This document shows, one piece after another, positions 35,025 through 43,828 of a stretch of DNA of 64,000 nt (within the stretch, counting starts at the first letter, position 1; every line of letters starts with the position of its first letter). The translations under genes were made by a program, and so were the position numbers. Source of the DNA: Mycolicibacterium litorale (lineage in GTDB: Bacteria; Actinomycetota; Actinomycetes; Mycobacteriales; Mycobacteriaceae); contig CP019882.1 in assembly GCA_002007745.1 (NCBI GenBank), positions 496,001-560,000 of the forward strand. The letters run 5' to 3'. The notes beneath the pieces were generated by a model. That model did not search any database. It was given only the letters and a program-made list of their open reading frames with translations, and was not told the origin of the DNA.

Positions 35025-35040
35025 AACAACCCCCGTTGTT
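35025..35040 (-). promoter_or_regulatory. Hairpin enclosing the integrase ribosome binding site
   Basis: On the integrase mRNA the 16 bases directly before AUG read AACAAC-GGGG-GUUGUU, a 6-bp stem with the purine-rich Shine-Dalgarno candidate in the loop. The stem abuts the start codon. It could reduce integrase translation unless melted. Confidence 0.4.
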
Positions 35041-35344
35041 TTATTCGTTGTGTCTCCCAGGACTTTGGAACCTAGAACAAGTGCCAGGGGATTCGCGGCA
35101 ACTTTCGAGGATTTCATCAGAGTTCGCGATTATCCGGTGCGGGTTGGCCACTAACCAGCACGCTTCAGCGGAACGACCTGCGCAGGTGGCCGCCTTCTGG
35201 AGGACAAATCGGTCGGTTGGGACCGAGGGTACCCGTTCGGCTGGTCCGCGCCGCCCCCGGTGCGCTCACGACCACTCCAGATCGAGTCTGCCGACAGATC
35301 GCGTTTCGGCCCGAAGTCACGATCTGGGCGCAGACTCGATACTG
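35041..35344. other. Gene-free prophage/chromosome junction, candidate attR region
   Basis: About 300 bases between the integrase and the convergent 3' end of the MFS gene hold no supported gene and no recognisable tRNA. The attachment core should lie here, because integrase is beside the bacterial genes. The left junction is outside the window, so the core cannot be located by comparing repeats. The right end of this gap is the 60-base inverted repeat described separately. Confidence 0.5.
35281..35340. repeat. 60-bp nested inverted repeat
   Basis: The arms ATCGAGTCTGC (35281-35291) and GCAGACTCGAT (35330-35340) are perfectly complementary. After a three-base mismatch CAGATCG pairs with CGATCTG, and a further small stem TTCGG/CCGAA lies in the loop. 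The element ends four bases from the stop codon of the leftward MFS gene. It may be that gene's terminator or a copy of a dispersed palindromic repeat. Confidence 0.6.
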
Positions 35345-36667
35345 CTACCGCAGATTCGTCCGATCCGGGGTGGCCCGCAGGACCACCACCACGACCGCTG
35401 ACACCAACATCATGATTCCGACCGCCCACATGCCGGCCTTATCGCTGCCGGTCCACTGGTTCAGCGCGCCAGTGGCATACGGCGCGGCGAAGCCGCCGAG
35501 ATTGCCGACCGAATTGATCAGGCCGATGCCGCCCGCGGCCGCCGCACCGGTAAGGAACTGCGCGGGCAGCGCCCAGAAGCTGGGGATCGCGCTGAACACT
35601 CCCATCGCGGCGATGCTGACCGGCACCATCACCAGCAGCGGGCTATCCAGGTAGAGCGCTATCGGAATAGCCAAGCCGCCCAAGCCCATCGGGATGGCGA
35701 CGTGCCAGACATGCTCTCGAGCACGGTCGGCGTGCCGCGACCACACATACATCGCGATGGCTGCGAGCGTGTACGGGACGGCGGTGATCAAGCCGACCTG
35801 AAGGATCGAAAGGTGCACGCCGAAGGCCTTCTTGAACCCGGAGATGATCGAGGGCAGGAAGAACGCCAGCGCGTAGAGGCCGTAGGCGATCCCGAAATAG
35901 ACCAGCGACAGCGCCCAGATTCTCGAGCTGGTCAGCGCGCGACGTAGCGGGAAGTCGAAGTTGCCGGCGACGTCACGCTCTTCAGCGGCCAGGACGTCGA
36001 TCAGCCACTGCCGTTCATCGGGTTGCAGCCAGTGCGCATCGGCGGGGCGATCGGTCAGATAGAACCAACAGGTGATGCCCAGGACGATGGCGGGCAGTCC
36101 GACGCCGATCATCATGAACTGCCAGCCTGCCAGCCCGAAAGTTCCCTCGCCGGCTTCGATCAGCCATGCCGCAGCCGGTGTTCCGATCGCCGCCGCGACC
36201 GGGCTGGCCATCATGAACATCGCCACGATCCTCGCCCGGTAGGCGCCGGGGAACCAGCGGGTGAGGTAGAAGATCACCCCGGGGAACAGCCCGGCTTCGG
36301 CCACCCCGAGCAGGAATCGCAGGACCAGCAGGGTAGCGGCGTTGGGCGCGAAACCTATTGCCACCGCGACGATTCCCCATGACACCGCGATGCGGGCGAG
36401 CCATCGCCTGGCGCCGAAGCGTTCCAGCGCGAGGTTGGACGGGACTTCGACGAGCACGTAGCCGATGAAGAAGATGCCTGAGACCAGCCCGAACATGCTG
36501 GCGGTGAGCTGCAGATGCTCGCTGATGTCCGCCTTGGCGATACCCAGGTTGGTGCGATCGAGGTAGTTCACGAAGTACAGCGCCATCAAGAAGGGGACGA
36601 CGCGGATGATGACCTTGCGCAACGTGCGCGTCTCCAGCGACTGTTCACCGGTCGACGTGACGGACAT
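35345..36667 (-). CDS. MFS transporter, ACS (anion:cation symporter) family
   Basis: A 440-aa, 12-span permease. YFVNYLDRTNLGIAKADI in the first helix and the following VSGIFFIGYVLVEVPSNLALERFGARRWL are characteristic of the ACS family, which imports organic anions such as tartrate, phthalate or sugar acids. The start is placed at ATG 36667, two bases after the dehydrogenase stop; a TTG at 36673 would overlap it. It is the last gene of the TetR-hydrolase-dehydrogenase-transporter operon. The substrate is unknown; a hydroxy acid would fit the operon. Confidence 0.85.
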   Translation of the reverse strand: MSVTSTGEQSLETRTLRKVIIRVVPFLMALYFVNYLDRTNLGIAKADISEHLQLTASMFGLVSGIFFIGYVLVEVPSNLALERFGARRWLARIAVSWGIVAVAIGFAPNAATLLVLRFLLGVAEAGLFPGVIFYLTRWFPGAYRARIVAMFMMASPVAAAIGTPAAAWLIEAGEGTFGLAGWQFMMIGVGLPAIVLGITCWFYLTDRPADAHWLQPDERQWLIDVLAAEERDVAGNFDFPLRRALTSSRIWALSLVYFGIAYGLYALAFFLPSIISGFKKAFGVHLSILQVGLITAVPYTLAAIAMYVWSRHADRAREHVWHVAIPMGLGGLAIPIALYLDSPLLVMVPVSIAAMGVFSAIPSFWALPAQFLTGAAAAGGIGLINSVGNLGGFAAPYATGALNQWTGSDKAGMWAVGIMMLVSAVVVVVLRATPDRTNLR

Positions 36668-36669
36668 GC

Positions 36670-37626
36670 TCAATTCCCTTCGACCGTGTTGACGACGTTG
36701 GCCAGCTCACGTCCGTCGTGGAGTCGACGGCAGTTGTCGACGGCTTCGACGAGATACCGGCGCATGGTGTCGACGGTCAGCCAGGTGACGTGCGGCGTCA
36801 CCACGACGTTGTCGAGCTGCAGCAGCGGGTTGCCGGGGTCCACCGGCTCACTGGCGAAGACGTCCAGGCCGGCGGCCGCCAGTCGGCCGTCCCGCAGGGC
36901 TTCGACGAGGGCGGGTTCGTCGACGATGCCGCCGCGAGAGGTGTTGACCAGCACAGCATGTGGTTTCATCGCGTCCAGCGCCGTTCGATCGACGAGTTTG
37001 TCGGTGGCCGGTGTCAACGGCAGATGCAGGCTGACGATATCGCTTTGGGCCAGCAGGTCGGGCAGGGTGCGCCAGGCGCCGGTGCCGTCGGGGGCGGTGT
37101 TGGTGTGCAGCACGGTGGCACCCATGGCCTGCACGATCTGCTCCACGCGTTTGGCGATGTTGCCGTATCCCACCAGCCCGACGGTGCAGCTGCCGATGTC
37201 GCGGACGGTCTCGCCCAGCCCGGCATCGGTCGGCCAGCCTTGGCCGGCGCGGGTGGCCCGGTCCAGGGCCGGCAGCCGACGCAGTGTCGCCAGCATGAGC
37301 AGTACGGTGCCCTCGGCTACCGAGGGCGCGTTGGCGCCGGGCATGTTGGCCACCGCGATACCCAGTTCGGTCGCGGTGGCGACGTCGATGGTGTTGACGC
37401 CGGCGCCGAGCTTGTGCACCAGGCGCAGGCGTGGTCCACCGCGCAGGTCTTCGTCCGAGAGCGGCCGCAGCACATGCCAGAGCACCTCCGCGTGGGGCAA
37501 CTCCCGGTAGAAGGTCGCGTCGTCGTCCTCGTGGCACCATCGGACGTCAAGCCAATCTGATTCCGGCGCAACGATTTCCAGAACACTGTCGCCGGGGATG
37601 AAGTGTGCCAGGACTCTCAGCGCCAC
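36670..37626 (-). CDS. D-2-hydroxyacid dehydrogenase (NAD(P)-dependent)
   Basis: Interconverts 2-hydroxy acids and 2-keto acids. The 318-aa protein has the Rossmann motif GLVGYGNIAKRV, then NTSRGGIVDEPALVEAL (catalytic Arg), DVFASEPVDPGNP (Glu) and VVTPHVTWLT (His), the usual order for the family. GTG 37626 overlaps the hydrolase gene by 10 bases and gives the normal length. The longer frame upstream is low-complexity Arg/His sequence read out of frame from the hydrolase. Confidence 0.85.
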   Translation of the reverse strand: MALRVLAHFIPGDSVLEIVAPESDWLDVRWCHEDDDATFYRELPHAEVLWHVLRPLSDEDLRGGPRLRLVHKLGAGVNTIDVATATELGIAVANMPGANAPSVAEGTVLLMLATLRRLPALDRATRAGQGWPTDAGLGETVRDIGSCTVGLVGYGNIAKRVEQIVQAMGATVLHTNTAPDGTGAWRTLPDLLAQSDIVSLHLPLTPATDKLVDRTALDAMKPHAVLVNTSRGGIVDEPALVEALRDGRLAAAGLDVFASEPVDPGNPLLQLDNVVVTPHVTWLTVDTMRRYLVEAVDNCRRLHDGRELANVVNTVEGN

Positions 37627-38738
37627 CGTTTGGTTACCCACTTCGCGATGGTGTCGGCCTGCTCGCTGCGCGCCCCTGGTGTGGTGAAGTAATGGTCGGT
37701 GTCGATTGAGCACTGAGTCTTGTCGGTGCTGGCCAGTGCGTCGAAGATGCGTTTGGCGTCCGACGGGAACACCCCGGTGTCCTGCTCGGCGTTGATCACC
37801 AGGGCGGGGCAGGTGATGCGCGCGAGGTGCGGTTCGGCTCGGGTCTGAGCAGTCTTGAGGCTCCACATGCCCAGCCAGTTGTGCAGGGTGCAGGAGGCGG
37901 CGATGCCGCGTGCGGATCGATTGGCTTTCACCGGAATTCCGGCGTAGCAGAGGTTGGGCTGGCGTTTGGTCGGCTCGAGTGCCGGGTCGACCATCCGGGG
38001 ATCGGCCCAGGTTCGCATCACGGTGAACGGCCGGTCGGAGAATCCGGCGGCCTGGACGCGCTTCAGTTCGGTTTCGGCCCAGTCGGTGATCGCGTGATTG
38101 CGGGCGGTTTGGGCGGCCCGATATCGCGCGACGAACTCGGGTGCGAACGGGGGACCGTTGTGCTGGTCGAACAGGTCGAGTTCGGGGTCGCTTGCCACCG
38201 GGTCATTCTCGTCGACCACGGCACCGTCCATCCACGCGGTCAGCACTTCCGGGCGGCCGGGGTGTGCGGCACTGGCGATGTAACCGTCGGCGGGCGGGAG
38301 ATCGGTGAGCCCCGCGGCCGGCCGCATGCCATCCAATGGCGTGACGTTCGGATCGACGGCTTGTGACTGGTATGCGGCCATCAATGAGCCGCCACCAGAG
38401 TTGCCCAGCAGCACAATGGTTTCCACGCCCTGTATCTCGCGCAACCAGCGCACGCCCACCCCGATGTCGACGAGTGCGTGGTCGAGCAGGAAGCTGCTTT
38501 CGAAGCCGCGGAAACGCGTGTTCCAGCCCAGGAATCCGATCCCGCGGGTGGCCAGGTAATCGGCGAGATAGTGCTCGGAGAAGTCGATCTGGTAATGCGT
38601 GGCGATGACGGCGACTTTGGGCTTGCGTCCGACCCCACGGTGGTAGAGGCCCTGGCACGGGTGCCCGCCGGCGCCGGCCCGCCGGGCGGTGGGAGAGGAC
38701 ATGCCGATGAACTCGCGAACGACTCCGGGGGTTGGCAT
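37617..38738 (-). CDS. Alpha/beta hydrolase (373 aa)
   Basis: Serine hydrolase fold with the nucleophile elbow GNSGGGS (about residue 113), an acid residue in INAEQDTGVFPSD and the His in DTDHYFTTPG. There is no signal peptide. AAGGAGG lies nine bases before ATG 38738. The gene follows the TetR gene by two bases and overlaps the dehydrogenase, so all are co-transcribed. It may open an ester or lactone whose product feeds the dehydrogenase. The substrate is not evident. Confidence 0.8.
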   Translation of the reverse strand: MPTPGVVREFIGMSSPTARRAGAGGHPCQGLYHRGVGRKPKVAVIATHYQIDFSEHYLADYLATRGIGFLGWNTRFRGFESSFLLDHALVDIGVGVRWLREIQGVETIVLLGNSGGGSLMAAYQSQAVDPNVTPLDGMRPAAGLTDLPPADGYIASAAHPGRPEVLTAWMDGAVVDENDPVASDPELDLFDQHNGPPFAPEFVARYRAAQTARNHAITDWAETELKRVQAAGFSDRPFTVMRTWADPRMVDPALEPTKRQPNLCYAGIPVKANRSARGIAASCTLHNWLGMWSLKTAQTRAEPHLARITCPALVINAEQDTGVFPSDAKRIFDALASTDKTQCSIDTDHYFTTPGARSEQADTIAKWVTKRWR

Positions 38739-38740
38739 GG

Positions 38741-39379
38741 TCAGTCGGCCTCCTTACCGAATATCGTCCGATAGACGATATTCGTCAGCGTCAATATGCA
38801 TGCCTGATCGTCGACATCGGTTCTGTCACCGCTGAGTCGGACGTAGCAGAATTGGTTGAACATGGAAACAATGGCTTCGGCCAGCAGGTGCGGGTCGTCG
38901 CCGGGGCAATGGCCCTGCGCCTGCGCCCGCTTGACCATCTCCGTGATGAAGGCGATCGGTACCGAGCACAGCTCGGCCCAGTACTGGGCGAAGTCGTCGC
39001 TGACCATGGCCAGTTGCGACACGCTGATCATCTCCGCCAGCCGGTGCCGGTAGGTGGTCCAATGCGCGGCTGCGGCTTCGCGCACCCGCTCGCGGTCGGT
39101 CAGGCCCGGGCGGTTGATGGCTTTGGCTCGTTCGGTCGCCTCGTCCTGGAAGCGCATGGCCCACTCCCGGACCATCGCCTCCTTGGAGTCGTAATAGTTG
39201 TAGAACGACGCCGTCGAGCGGCCGGCTTCGGCGGCGATGTCGGCGACCGTGGTCGCCAGGATGCCTTTGCGTGCCACCACGGTGCGGGCCGCCGCGTCGA
39301 TGGCCGCCTGGGTGCGGCGGCCGCGAGCTGTCGGCAAAACCGGCCGCTCCCGGCGAGGATGCTCCGACAGTGCCGTCAC
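38741..39379 (-). CDS. TetR family regulator of the hydrolase operon
   Basis: A 212-aa TetR protein. The N-terminal HTH is TTVADIAAEAGRSTASFYNYYDSKEAM (about residues 43-69) and the ligand domain is all helical. It is the first gene of the leftward operon and diverges from the VOC gene, so it probably controls both from the 78-bp intergenic region. Confidence 0.85.
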   Translation of the reverse strand: MTALSEHPRRERPVLPTARGRRTQAAIDAAARTVVARKGILATTVADIAAEAGRSTASFYNYYDSKEAMVREWAMRFQDEATERAKAINRPGLTDRERVREAAAAHWTTYRHRLAEMISVSQLAMVSDDFAQYWAELCSVPIAFITEMVKRAQAQGHCPGDDPHLLAEAIVSMFNQFCYVRLSGDRTDVDDQACILTLTNIVYRTIFGKEAD

Positions 39380-39393
39380 GATGCCCCTTCTGG

Positions 39394-39423
39394 TCTGAAA
39401 CTGAATCTGATGTTAGGTTCAGA
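39394..39423. promoter_or_regulatory. Candidate TetR operator between the TetR and VOC genes
   Basis: The intergenic region contains TCTGAA and TTCAGA as an inverted pair about 17 bases apart, within TCTGAAACTGAATCTGATGT and the following sequence. Spacing and symmetry fit a TetR binding site, but no consensus is known for this regulator. Confidence 0.3.
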
Positions 39424-39457
39424 AACGACCGTTGACCAGCATCTTCAGGGGCACGTC

Positions 39458-40039
39458 ATGATCAAGCCGCACAACGCCAATCCCGAGTTCGAGCTGGGCG
39501 GCATCAACCACGTCGCGTTGGTCTGCTCCGACATGCAACGCACCGTCGACTTCTACTCCAACGTGCTGGGTATGCCGTTGATCAAGTCGATCGACCTGCC
39601 CGACGGATTGGGGCAGCACTTCTTCTTCGATGCCGGCAACGGCGACTGTGTCGCGTTCTTCTGGTTCGCCGACGCCCCCGACGGCGAGGCCGGCAACACC
39701 CTGCCGGCGGCTCTGCCCGGGCTGGGGTCGATCGTCAGCGCGGTCGGGTCGATGAACCACCTGGCCTTCCATGTTCCGGCGGAGAAGTTCGACGAATACC
39801 GTCGCCGTCTCAAGGAGAAGGGCGTGCGGGTCGGTCCAGTGCTCAATCACGACGACAGCCCCTCGCAAGTGGCGGCCGACTTCCGACCCGGTGTCTATGT
39901 GCGGTCCTTCTACTTCACCGACCCGGACGGCATCGTGCTTGAGTTCGCCTGTTGGACCAGAGACTTCACCGATGAGGAAGCCACGATTGCGCCGAAGACC
40001 GCCGCCGACCGCCGATCGCGGGTGGCGGCGCGGGCCTGA
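39458..40039 (+). CDS. VOC family (glyoxalase/extradiol dioxygenase-like) protein
   Basis: A 193-aa metalloenzyme fold with two beta-alpha-beta-beta-beta modules. Metal ligands are suggested by His in GGINHVALVCSDM and in SMNHLAFHVP, and Glu in DPDGIVLEFACW. It could be a dioxygenase, isomerase or lyase. ATG 39458 gives a normal N-terminus; the frame is open far upstream only by chance. It is divergent from the TetR operon and probably belongs to the same pathway. Confidence 0.8.
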   Translation: MIKPHNANPEFELGGINHVALVCSDMQRTVDFYSNVLGMPLIKSIDLPDGLGQHFFFDAGNGDCVAFFWFADAPDGEAGNTLPAALPGLGSIVSAVGSMNHLAFHVPAEKFDEYRRRLKEKGVRVGPVLNHDDSPSQVAADFRPGVYVRSFYFTDPDGIVLEFACWTRDFTDEEATIAPKTAADRRSRVAARA

Positions 40040-40049
40040 CCGCCCAGCA

Positions 40050-40670
40050 TCAGTCCCGAAACAATCGCGGTTCGCCCAGTTCGTCGACGATGGCGGTGAG
40101 TTGGTCGACCAGTTCGTCGGGCGTGAGCCGGATCGAGCCGGCCAGCCAGGCGCTGATGGTCTGGCCGACTCCACCCACGACGAAGTGGGCCAACGCCTTG
40201 ATCCGGTCGTTGGCCGGACGGCGCAGCATGGTCTCGACATGTTGACCTGACAACATCGCGAACAGGGCCCCCGACTCCTGTCGCTTGCGGACCACGACCG
40301 CGTTGGACAGCTGGGAACTGAACATCAACCGCCCCACCCGTGGGTCGCGTTCGATGGTCTGCACGATGTTGGCCATTCCGGCCCTGTTCTTCTCTTCGGG
40401 CCGGGCTGCCGCCACGGCGGCCTGGGTGGTGGTGGCCAGCCCGGCGACCACCCAGTCGAACACCGCCGCGACGAACTCGTCCTTATCGGTGAAGCTCTCG
40501 TAGAAATAGCGGGTCGCCACCCCGGCCTCGCGGCAGATGCCGCGAACAGTCAGCTCGGCCGGATCGATATTGCTGCCGAGGAGCTTGAGGCCAGCATCCA
40601 GCAGACGTGCCCGCCGCCGGGCCAGCCGGTCGGCGGCATCCACGCCGCCGTACGGCCGCGCCTGCGTCAT
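40050..40670 (-). CDS. TetR family regulator (206 aa)
   Basis: The HTH lies in ELTVRGICREAGVATRYFYESFTDKDEF, typical of TetR proteins. Start ATG 40670 is preferred; a GTG/ATG further up (40706) would extend into the intergenic region. It is divergent from the MpaB-like oxygenase with about 80 bases between them and is the obvious candidate to regulate it. Its 3' end faces the VOC gene. Confidence 0.8.
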   Translation of the reverse strand: MTQARPYGGVDAADRLARRRARLLDAGLKLLGSNIDPAELTVRGICREAGVATRYFYESFTDKDEFVAAVFDWVVAGLATTTQAAVAAARPEEKNRAGMANIVQTIERDPRVGRLMFSSQLSNAVVVRKRQESGALFAMLSGQHVETMLRRPANDRIKALAHFVVGGVGQTISAWLAGSIRLTPDELVDQLTAIVDELGEPRLFRD

Positions 40671-40750
40671 TAGCCCATCTTGACACTGCGGCTCCGACAG
40701 CGGCAATATTGGGAAACAGACGTTGTCAGATTTGCGATAGGTGGCGCGCA

Positions 40751-41644
40751 GTGGCGATCCGTGAACCCGTCATCAGTCACGTCGATCGCGCGGTGAGTGC
40801 ACCACCCCGCTCGCCTGGGCGCAGGCGGAAGTGGGGACCCGGCTTCGACGACGGTTTGATGGGCGTGGCGCTGCTCGCCGGCCCGGCGAACGTGATCATG
40901 GAGCTGGCCCGGCCGGGTGTCGGATACGGCGTGATGGAAAGCCGGGTCGAGAGCGGCCGAGCAGACCGGCACCCGATCAAGCGGGCGCGGACGACGTTCA
41001 CCTACCTCGCGGTGGCTACCCGCGGTAGCGATGAACAGAAGAAGGCCTATCGGCGAGCGGTCAACAAGTCGCACGCCCAGGTGTACTCCACAGAAGACAG
41101 CCCGGTGCAGTACAACGCGTTCGACAAGGATCTCCAGCTGTGGGTGGCGGCCTGCCTCTACAAAGGCGGCGTCGATATCGCCCGGGTCTTCATCGGGGAC
41201 ATGGATGACGACACCGCGGACCGGCACTACCGCGACAGCATGGCGCTGGCCACCACCTTGCAGGTGCCCGCTGACATGTGGCCCGCCGACCGGGCGGCGT
41301 TCGATCGGTACTGGCAGGAATCGCTGGACAAAGTGCACATCGACGACACGATCCGCGAGTACCTCTACCCCTTCGCGGTGTCGCGGCTGCGCGGCGTTCG
41401 ATTCCCTGGGCAACAGGCGCTCGAGCGATTCAATCTCCTCATCACCACCGGCTTCCTGCCGCAGCGCTTCCGCGAGGAGATGCGGCTGGAATGGAATGCG
41501 GACAAGCAGCGCCAGTTCGACCGCCTGATGAGCCGCATCCGGTTCGTCAACAACCTGACACCACGGTTCATCCGTGAGTTCCCGTTCAATCTGTTGCTGC
41601 GCGACCTGGACTGGCGGATCCGCACCGGCCGGCCGCTGGTGTGA
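40751..41644 (+). CDS. MpaB-type oxygenase family protein (DUF2236)
   Basis: A 297-aa protein with the DUF2236 pattern: GVALLAGPANVIMELARPGVGYGVMES near the N-terminus, RRAVNKSHAQVY, LQLWVAACLYKGGVD and the YLYPFAVSRLRG region. Family members are heme-binding rubber oxygenase-like proteins (Lcp/MpaB), and mycobacteria carry many uncharacterised ones. GTG 40751 is chosen because the upstream frame is out of context. Confidence 0.8.
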   Translation: MAIREPVISHVDRAVSAPPRSPGRRRKWGPGFDDGLMGVALLAGPANVIMELARPGVGYGVMESRVESGRADRHPIKRARTTFTYLAVATRGSDEQKKAYRRAVNKSHAQVYSTEDSPVQYNAFDKDLQLWVAACLYKGGVDIARVFIGDMDDDTADRHYRDSMALATTLQVPADMWPADRAAFDRYWQESLDKVHIDDTIREYLYPFAVSRLRGVRFPGQQALERFNLLITTGFLPQRFREEMRLEWNADKQRQFDRLMSRIRFVNNLTPRFIREFPFNLLLRDLDWRIRTGRPLV

Positions 41645-41677
41645 GCCCTGTCAGAATCCGCGCGTACCCTCGCCGTC

Positions 41678-42577
41678 GTGCGAACTGACAAGGACACCTG
41701 GGACATCACCACCAGCGTCGGGTCCACCGCGTTGTTCGTCGCGGCAGCTCGGGCGCTGGAAGCGCAGAAGCCCGATCCGCTCGCGGTCGACCCCTATGCG
41801 GAGGTCTTCTGCCGGGCCGTCGGCGGCCCATGGGCCGACCTGCTGGACGGGACCGCCCCCGAGCACCCGCTGAAATCCGAGGAGTTCGGCCAGCACTTCG
41901 TCACCTTCCAGGCCGCACGCACCCGATACTTCGATGCCTATTTCCGGCGGGCCGCCGAAGCCGGGGTGCGACAGATCGTGCTGCTGGCCGCGGGCCTGGA
42001 CTCACGTGCCTACCGCCTCGATTGGGCTGCTGGCACCACCATTTTCGAACTAGACCAGCCTCAGGTGCTGGACTTCAAGCGTGACACCTTGGCCGCGTAT
42101 GGCGCCGTGCCGAGGGCCGAACGTCGGGAGATCGCGGTGGACCTGCGCGACGACTGGCCGCAGGCATTGCGGGACAGTGGTTTTCACCAGCACGAGCCCT
42201 CGGCCTGGATCGCTGAGGGACTACTGATCTACCTTCCCGCCAGTGCTCAGGAGCAGCTGTTCACCGGGATCGACTCACTGGCCGGTTCCGGGAGTCATCT
42301 CGCGGTGGAAGAGGGCAGGCCGATGGACCGCGACGCATTCCAAGCCAAGGTCCAGGAGGCGAAGTCCGTCGACGACGAACGCGGCCAATGGTGGCAGCTG
42401 GTCTACAACGAGCAGCACGCGCCGGCCGCACAGTGGTTCTCCGAGCGTGGTTGGGACGCCGAGGCCACGACCCTGCTCGACTACCTGCAGACCGTGGGTC
42501 GGTCGGTCGATTCCGCCGACGCCGAGGCCGCCAACATGTTGGCCAGCATCACTCTGGTCAGCGCAGTCAAAGGCTAG
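41678..42577 (+). CDS. SAM-dependent methyltransferase, TIGR00027 family
   Basis: A 299-aa member of the large mycobacterial leucine-carboxyl-methyltransferase-like group. It begins [25 protein letters not shown], has motif I in [17 protein letters not shown], and contains [10 protein letters not shown] and [10 protein letters not shown]. Substrates of most family members are unknown; some methylate polyketide-type lipids. GTG 41678 is the start. Its last four bases overlap the convergent hydrolase gene. Confidence 0.85.
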   Translation: MRTDKDTWDITTSVGSTALFVAAARALEAQKPDPLAVDPYAEVFCRAVGGPWADLLDGTAPEHPLKSEEFGQHFVTFQAARTRYFDAYFRRAAEAGVRQIVLLAAGLDSRAYRLDWAAGTTIFELDQPQVLDFKRDTLAAYGAVPRAERREIAVDLRDDWPQALRDSGFHQHEPSAWIAEGLLIYLPASAQEQLFTGIDSLAGSGSHLAVEEGRPMDRDAFQAKVQEAKSVDDERGQWWQLVYNEQHAPAAQWFSERGWDAEATTLLDYLQTVGRSVDSADAEAANMLASITLVSAVKG

Positions 42578-43779
42578 CCGAACATGAAGGGCCGCAGGAA
42601 CCTGTTGGTGCGGCGTAGGTATTCGGGCTGGCTGACATGCAGAATGTGATTGCCCGGAAACCAGTGCAGTGCACAGCGATCCCAGTGTTCCCAGAGCGCC
42701 TCGGCCTGATCCGGCGGGGCCAGCCGGTCGCCCAGCCCGGTGATGATCAGCCGACGATCGCGCGGCACCAGGGGCCGGTAGTTCAAGGCGCAGTGGTAGG
42801 CCGACGCGGCAGCGGAGTCAGCCCGGCTGATCCCGCCGAACCGGCGGCTCAACGACACCAGATTGTTGGCCGGCCACCAGTCATCGAATGCCGACTCCGG
42901 AGTGACCACCGGCACGTTGGGGATCACCGCCTCGAGCCGGTCGTCGACGGAGGCGACCAGGGCCGAGGTGTAGCCGCCCAGCGACATTCCAGTCAAGGCG
43001 ATGCGCTCCACGCCGGTGTGGCCGAGCCAGTCCAGCACCGAACGGAAGTCGTGCACCGCTTGCCCCATGGTTTCCGCGAAACCCGCCATGCCCTGGGCGA
43101 AGAAGCCGTAACCGCTGAAAGGTGAACCCTTTTCGGCGCGCCGGCCGTGGAACGGCAGGGTATACAGCATCACGTCATAACCGGTCCGGTAGAACCACGG
43201 CAGCGAGAAGAACAGGCCGTTGAACAGGTACGCCGATCCCATGAAGCCGTGGATCACACACAGCGTGGGTCGCGGTCCGTCGCCGTGGCGCCAGTGCTGG
43301 GCCCATACGGTGTTGTTGCGCTCCAAGCGTTTCCACTGGGCGCGCATCGCCGGATTGACCGGCTCGAAACTGCTCGGGAACGAGATGTTGTGGACGCTGC
43401 CATGGGCTTGACGGTGGGTGATGTATTCGGCGACGGGATTGGCCGGCCGGCTCGACACCGTCGGTGTGACGGTGGGTGCGGGGAACGAGGCCGCGGGATC
43501 TTGGCGGGCGGCCAGCTCAGCGTAGAACTCGAGGTTGCTGCGCTCGCGATGCAGATCCGACCGGCGCACGATCCCCGTCGCGACGGTCGGCAGCATCGAG
43601 ATGCCCACCAGCGAGGCGATCGCGGTCCGCAGCCCGATGTCGGCCAGCGCCGACGAGTCCACGATGGTGCGCTGCATCAGCGTCAGGTCGGACCGGTCCG
43701 GCAGACCGTCGTATCCGGCGTCGGCGCCCGGCACATCGGGCACCGGGATGGGCATGTCGGCGTTTGACGTCATTGTCAT
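42574..43779 (-). CDS. Alpha/beta hydrolase, Rv0293c-like (401 aa)
   Basis: The core has [20 protein letters not shown], nucleophile elbow [14 protein letters not shown], an acidic residue near [14 protein letters not shown] and the C-terminal His in [10 protein letters not shown]. Length and synteny (next to tam) recall M. tuberculosis Rv0293c, from memory. The substrate is unknown. The N-terminal 150 residues are not part of the hydrolase core and include a hydrophobic [20 protein letters not shown] segment that may associate with membrane. Confidence 0.75.
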   Translation of the reverse strand: MTMTSNADMPIPVPDVPGADAGYDGLPDRSDLTLMQRTIVDSSALADIGLRTAIASLVGISMLPTVATGIVRRSDLHRERSNLEFYAELAARQDPAASFPAPTVTPTVSSRPANPVAEYITHRQAHGSVHNISFPSSFEPVNPAMRAQWKRLERNNTVWAQHWRHGDGPRPTLCVIHGFMGSAYLFNGLFFSLPWFYRTGYDVMLYTLPFHGRRAEKGSPFSGYGFFAQGMAGFAETMGQAVHDFRSVLDWLGHTGVERIALTGMSLGGYTSALVASVDDRLEAVIPNVPVVTPESAFDDWWPANNLVSLSRRFGGISRADSAAASAYHCALNYRPLVPRDRRLIITGLGDRLAPPDQAEALWEHWDRCALHWFPGNHILHVSQPEYLRRTNRFLRPFMFG

Positions 43780-43828
43780 GCGGCCTTTCCGGGCAGGCGA
43801 GTCTCACCCGGATGCTAGCGGGGCCGTC

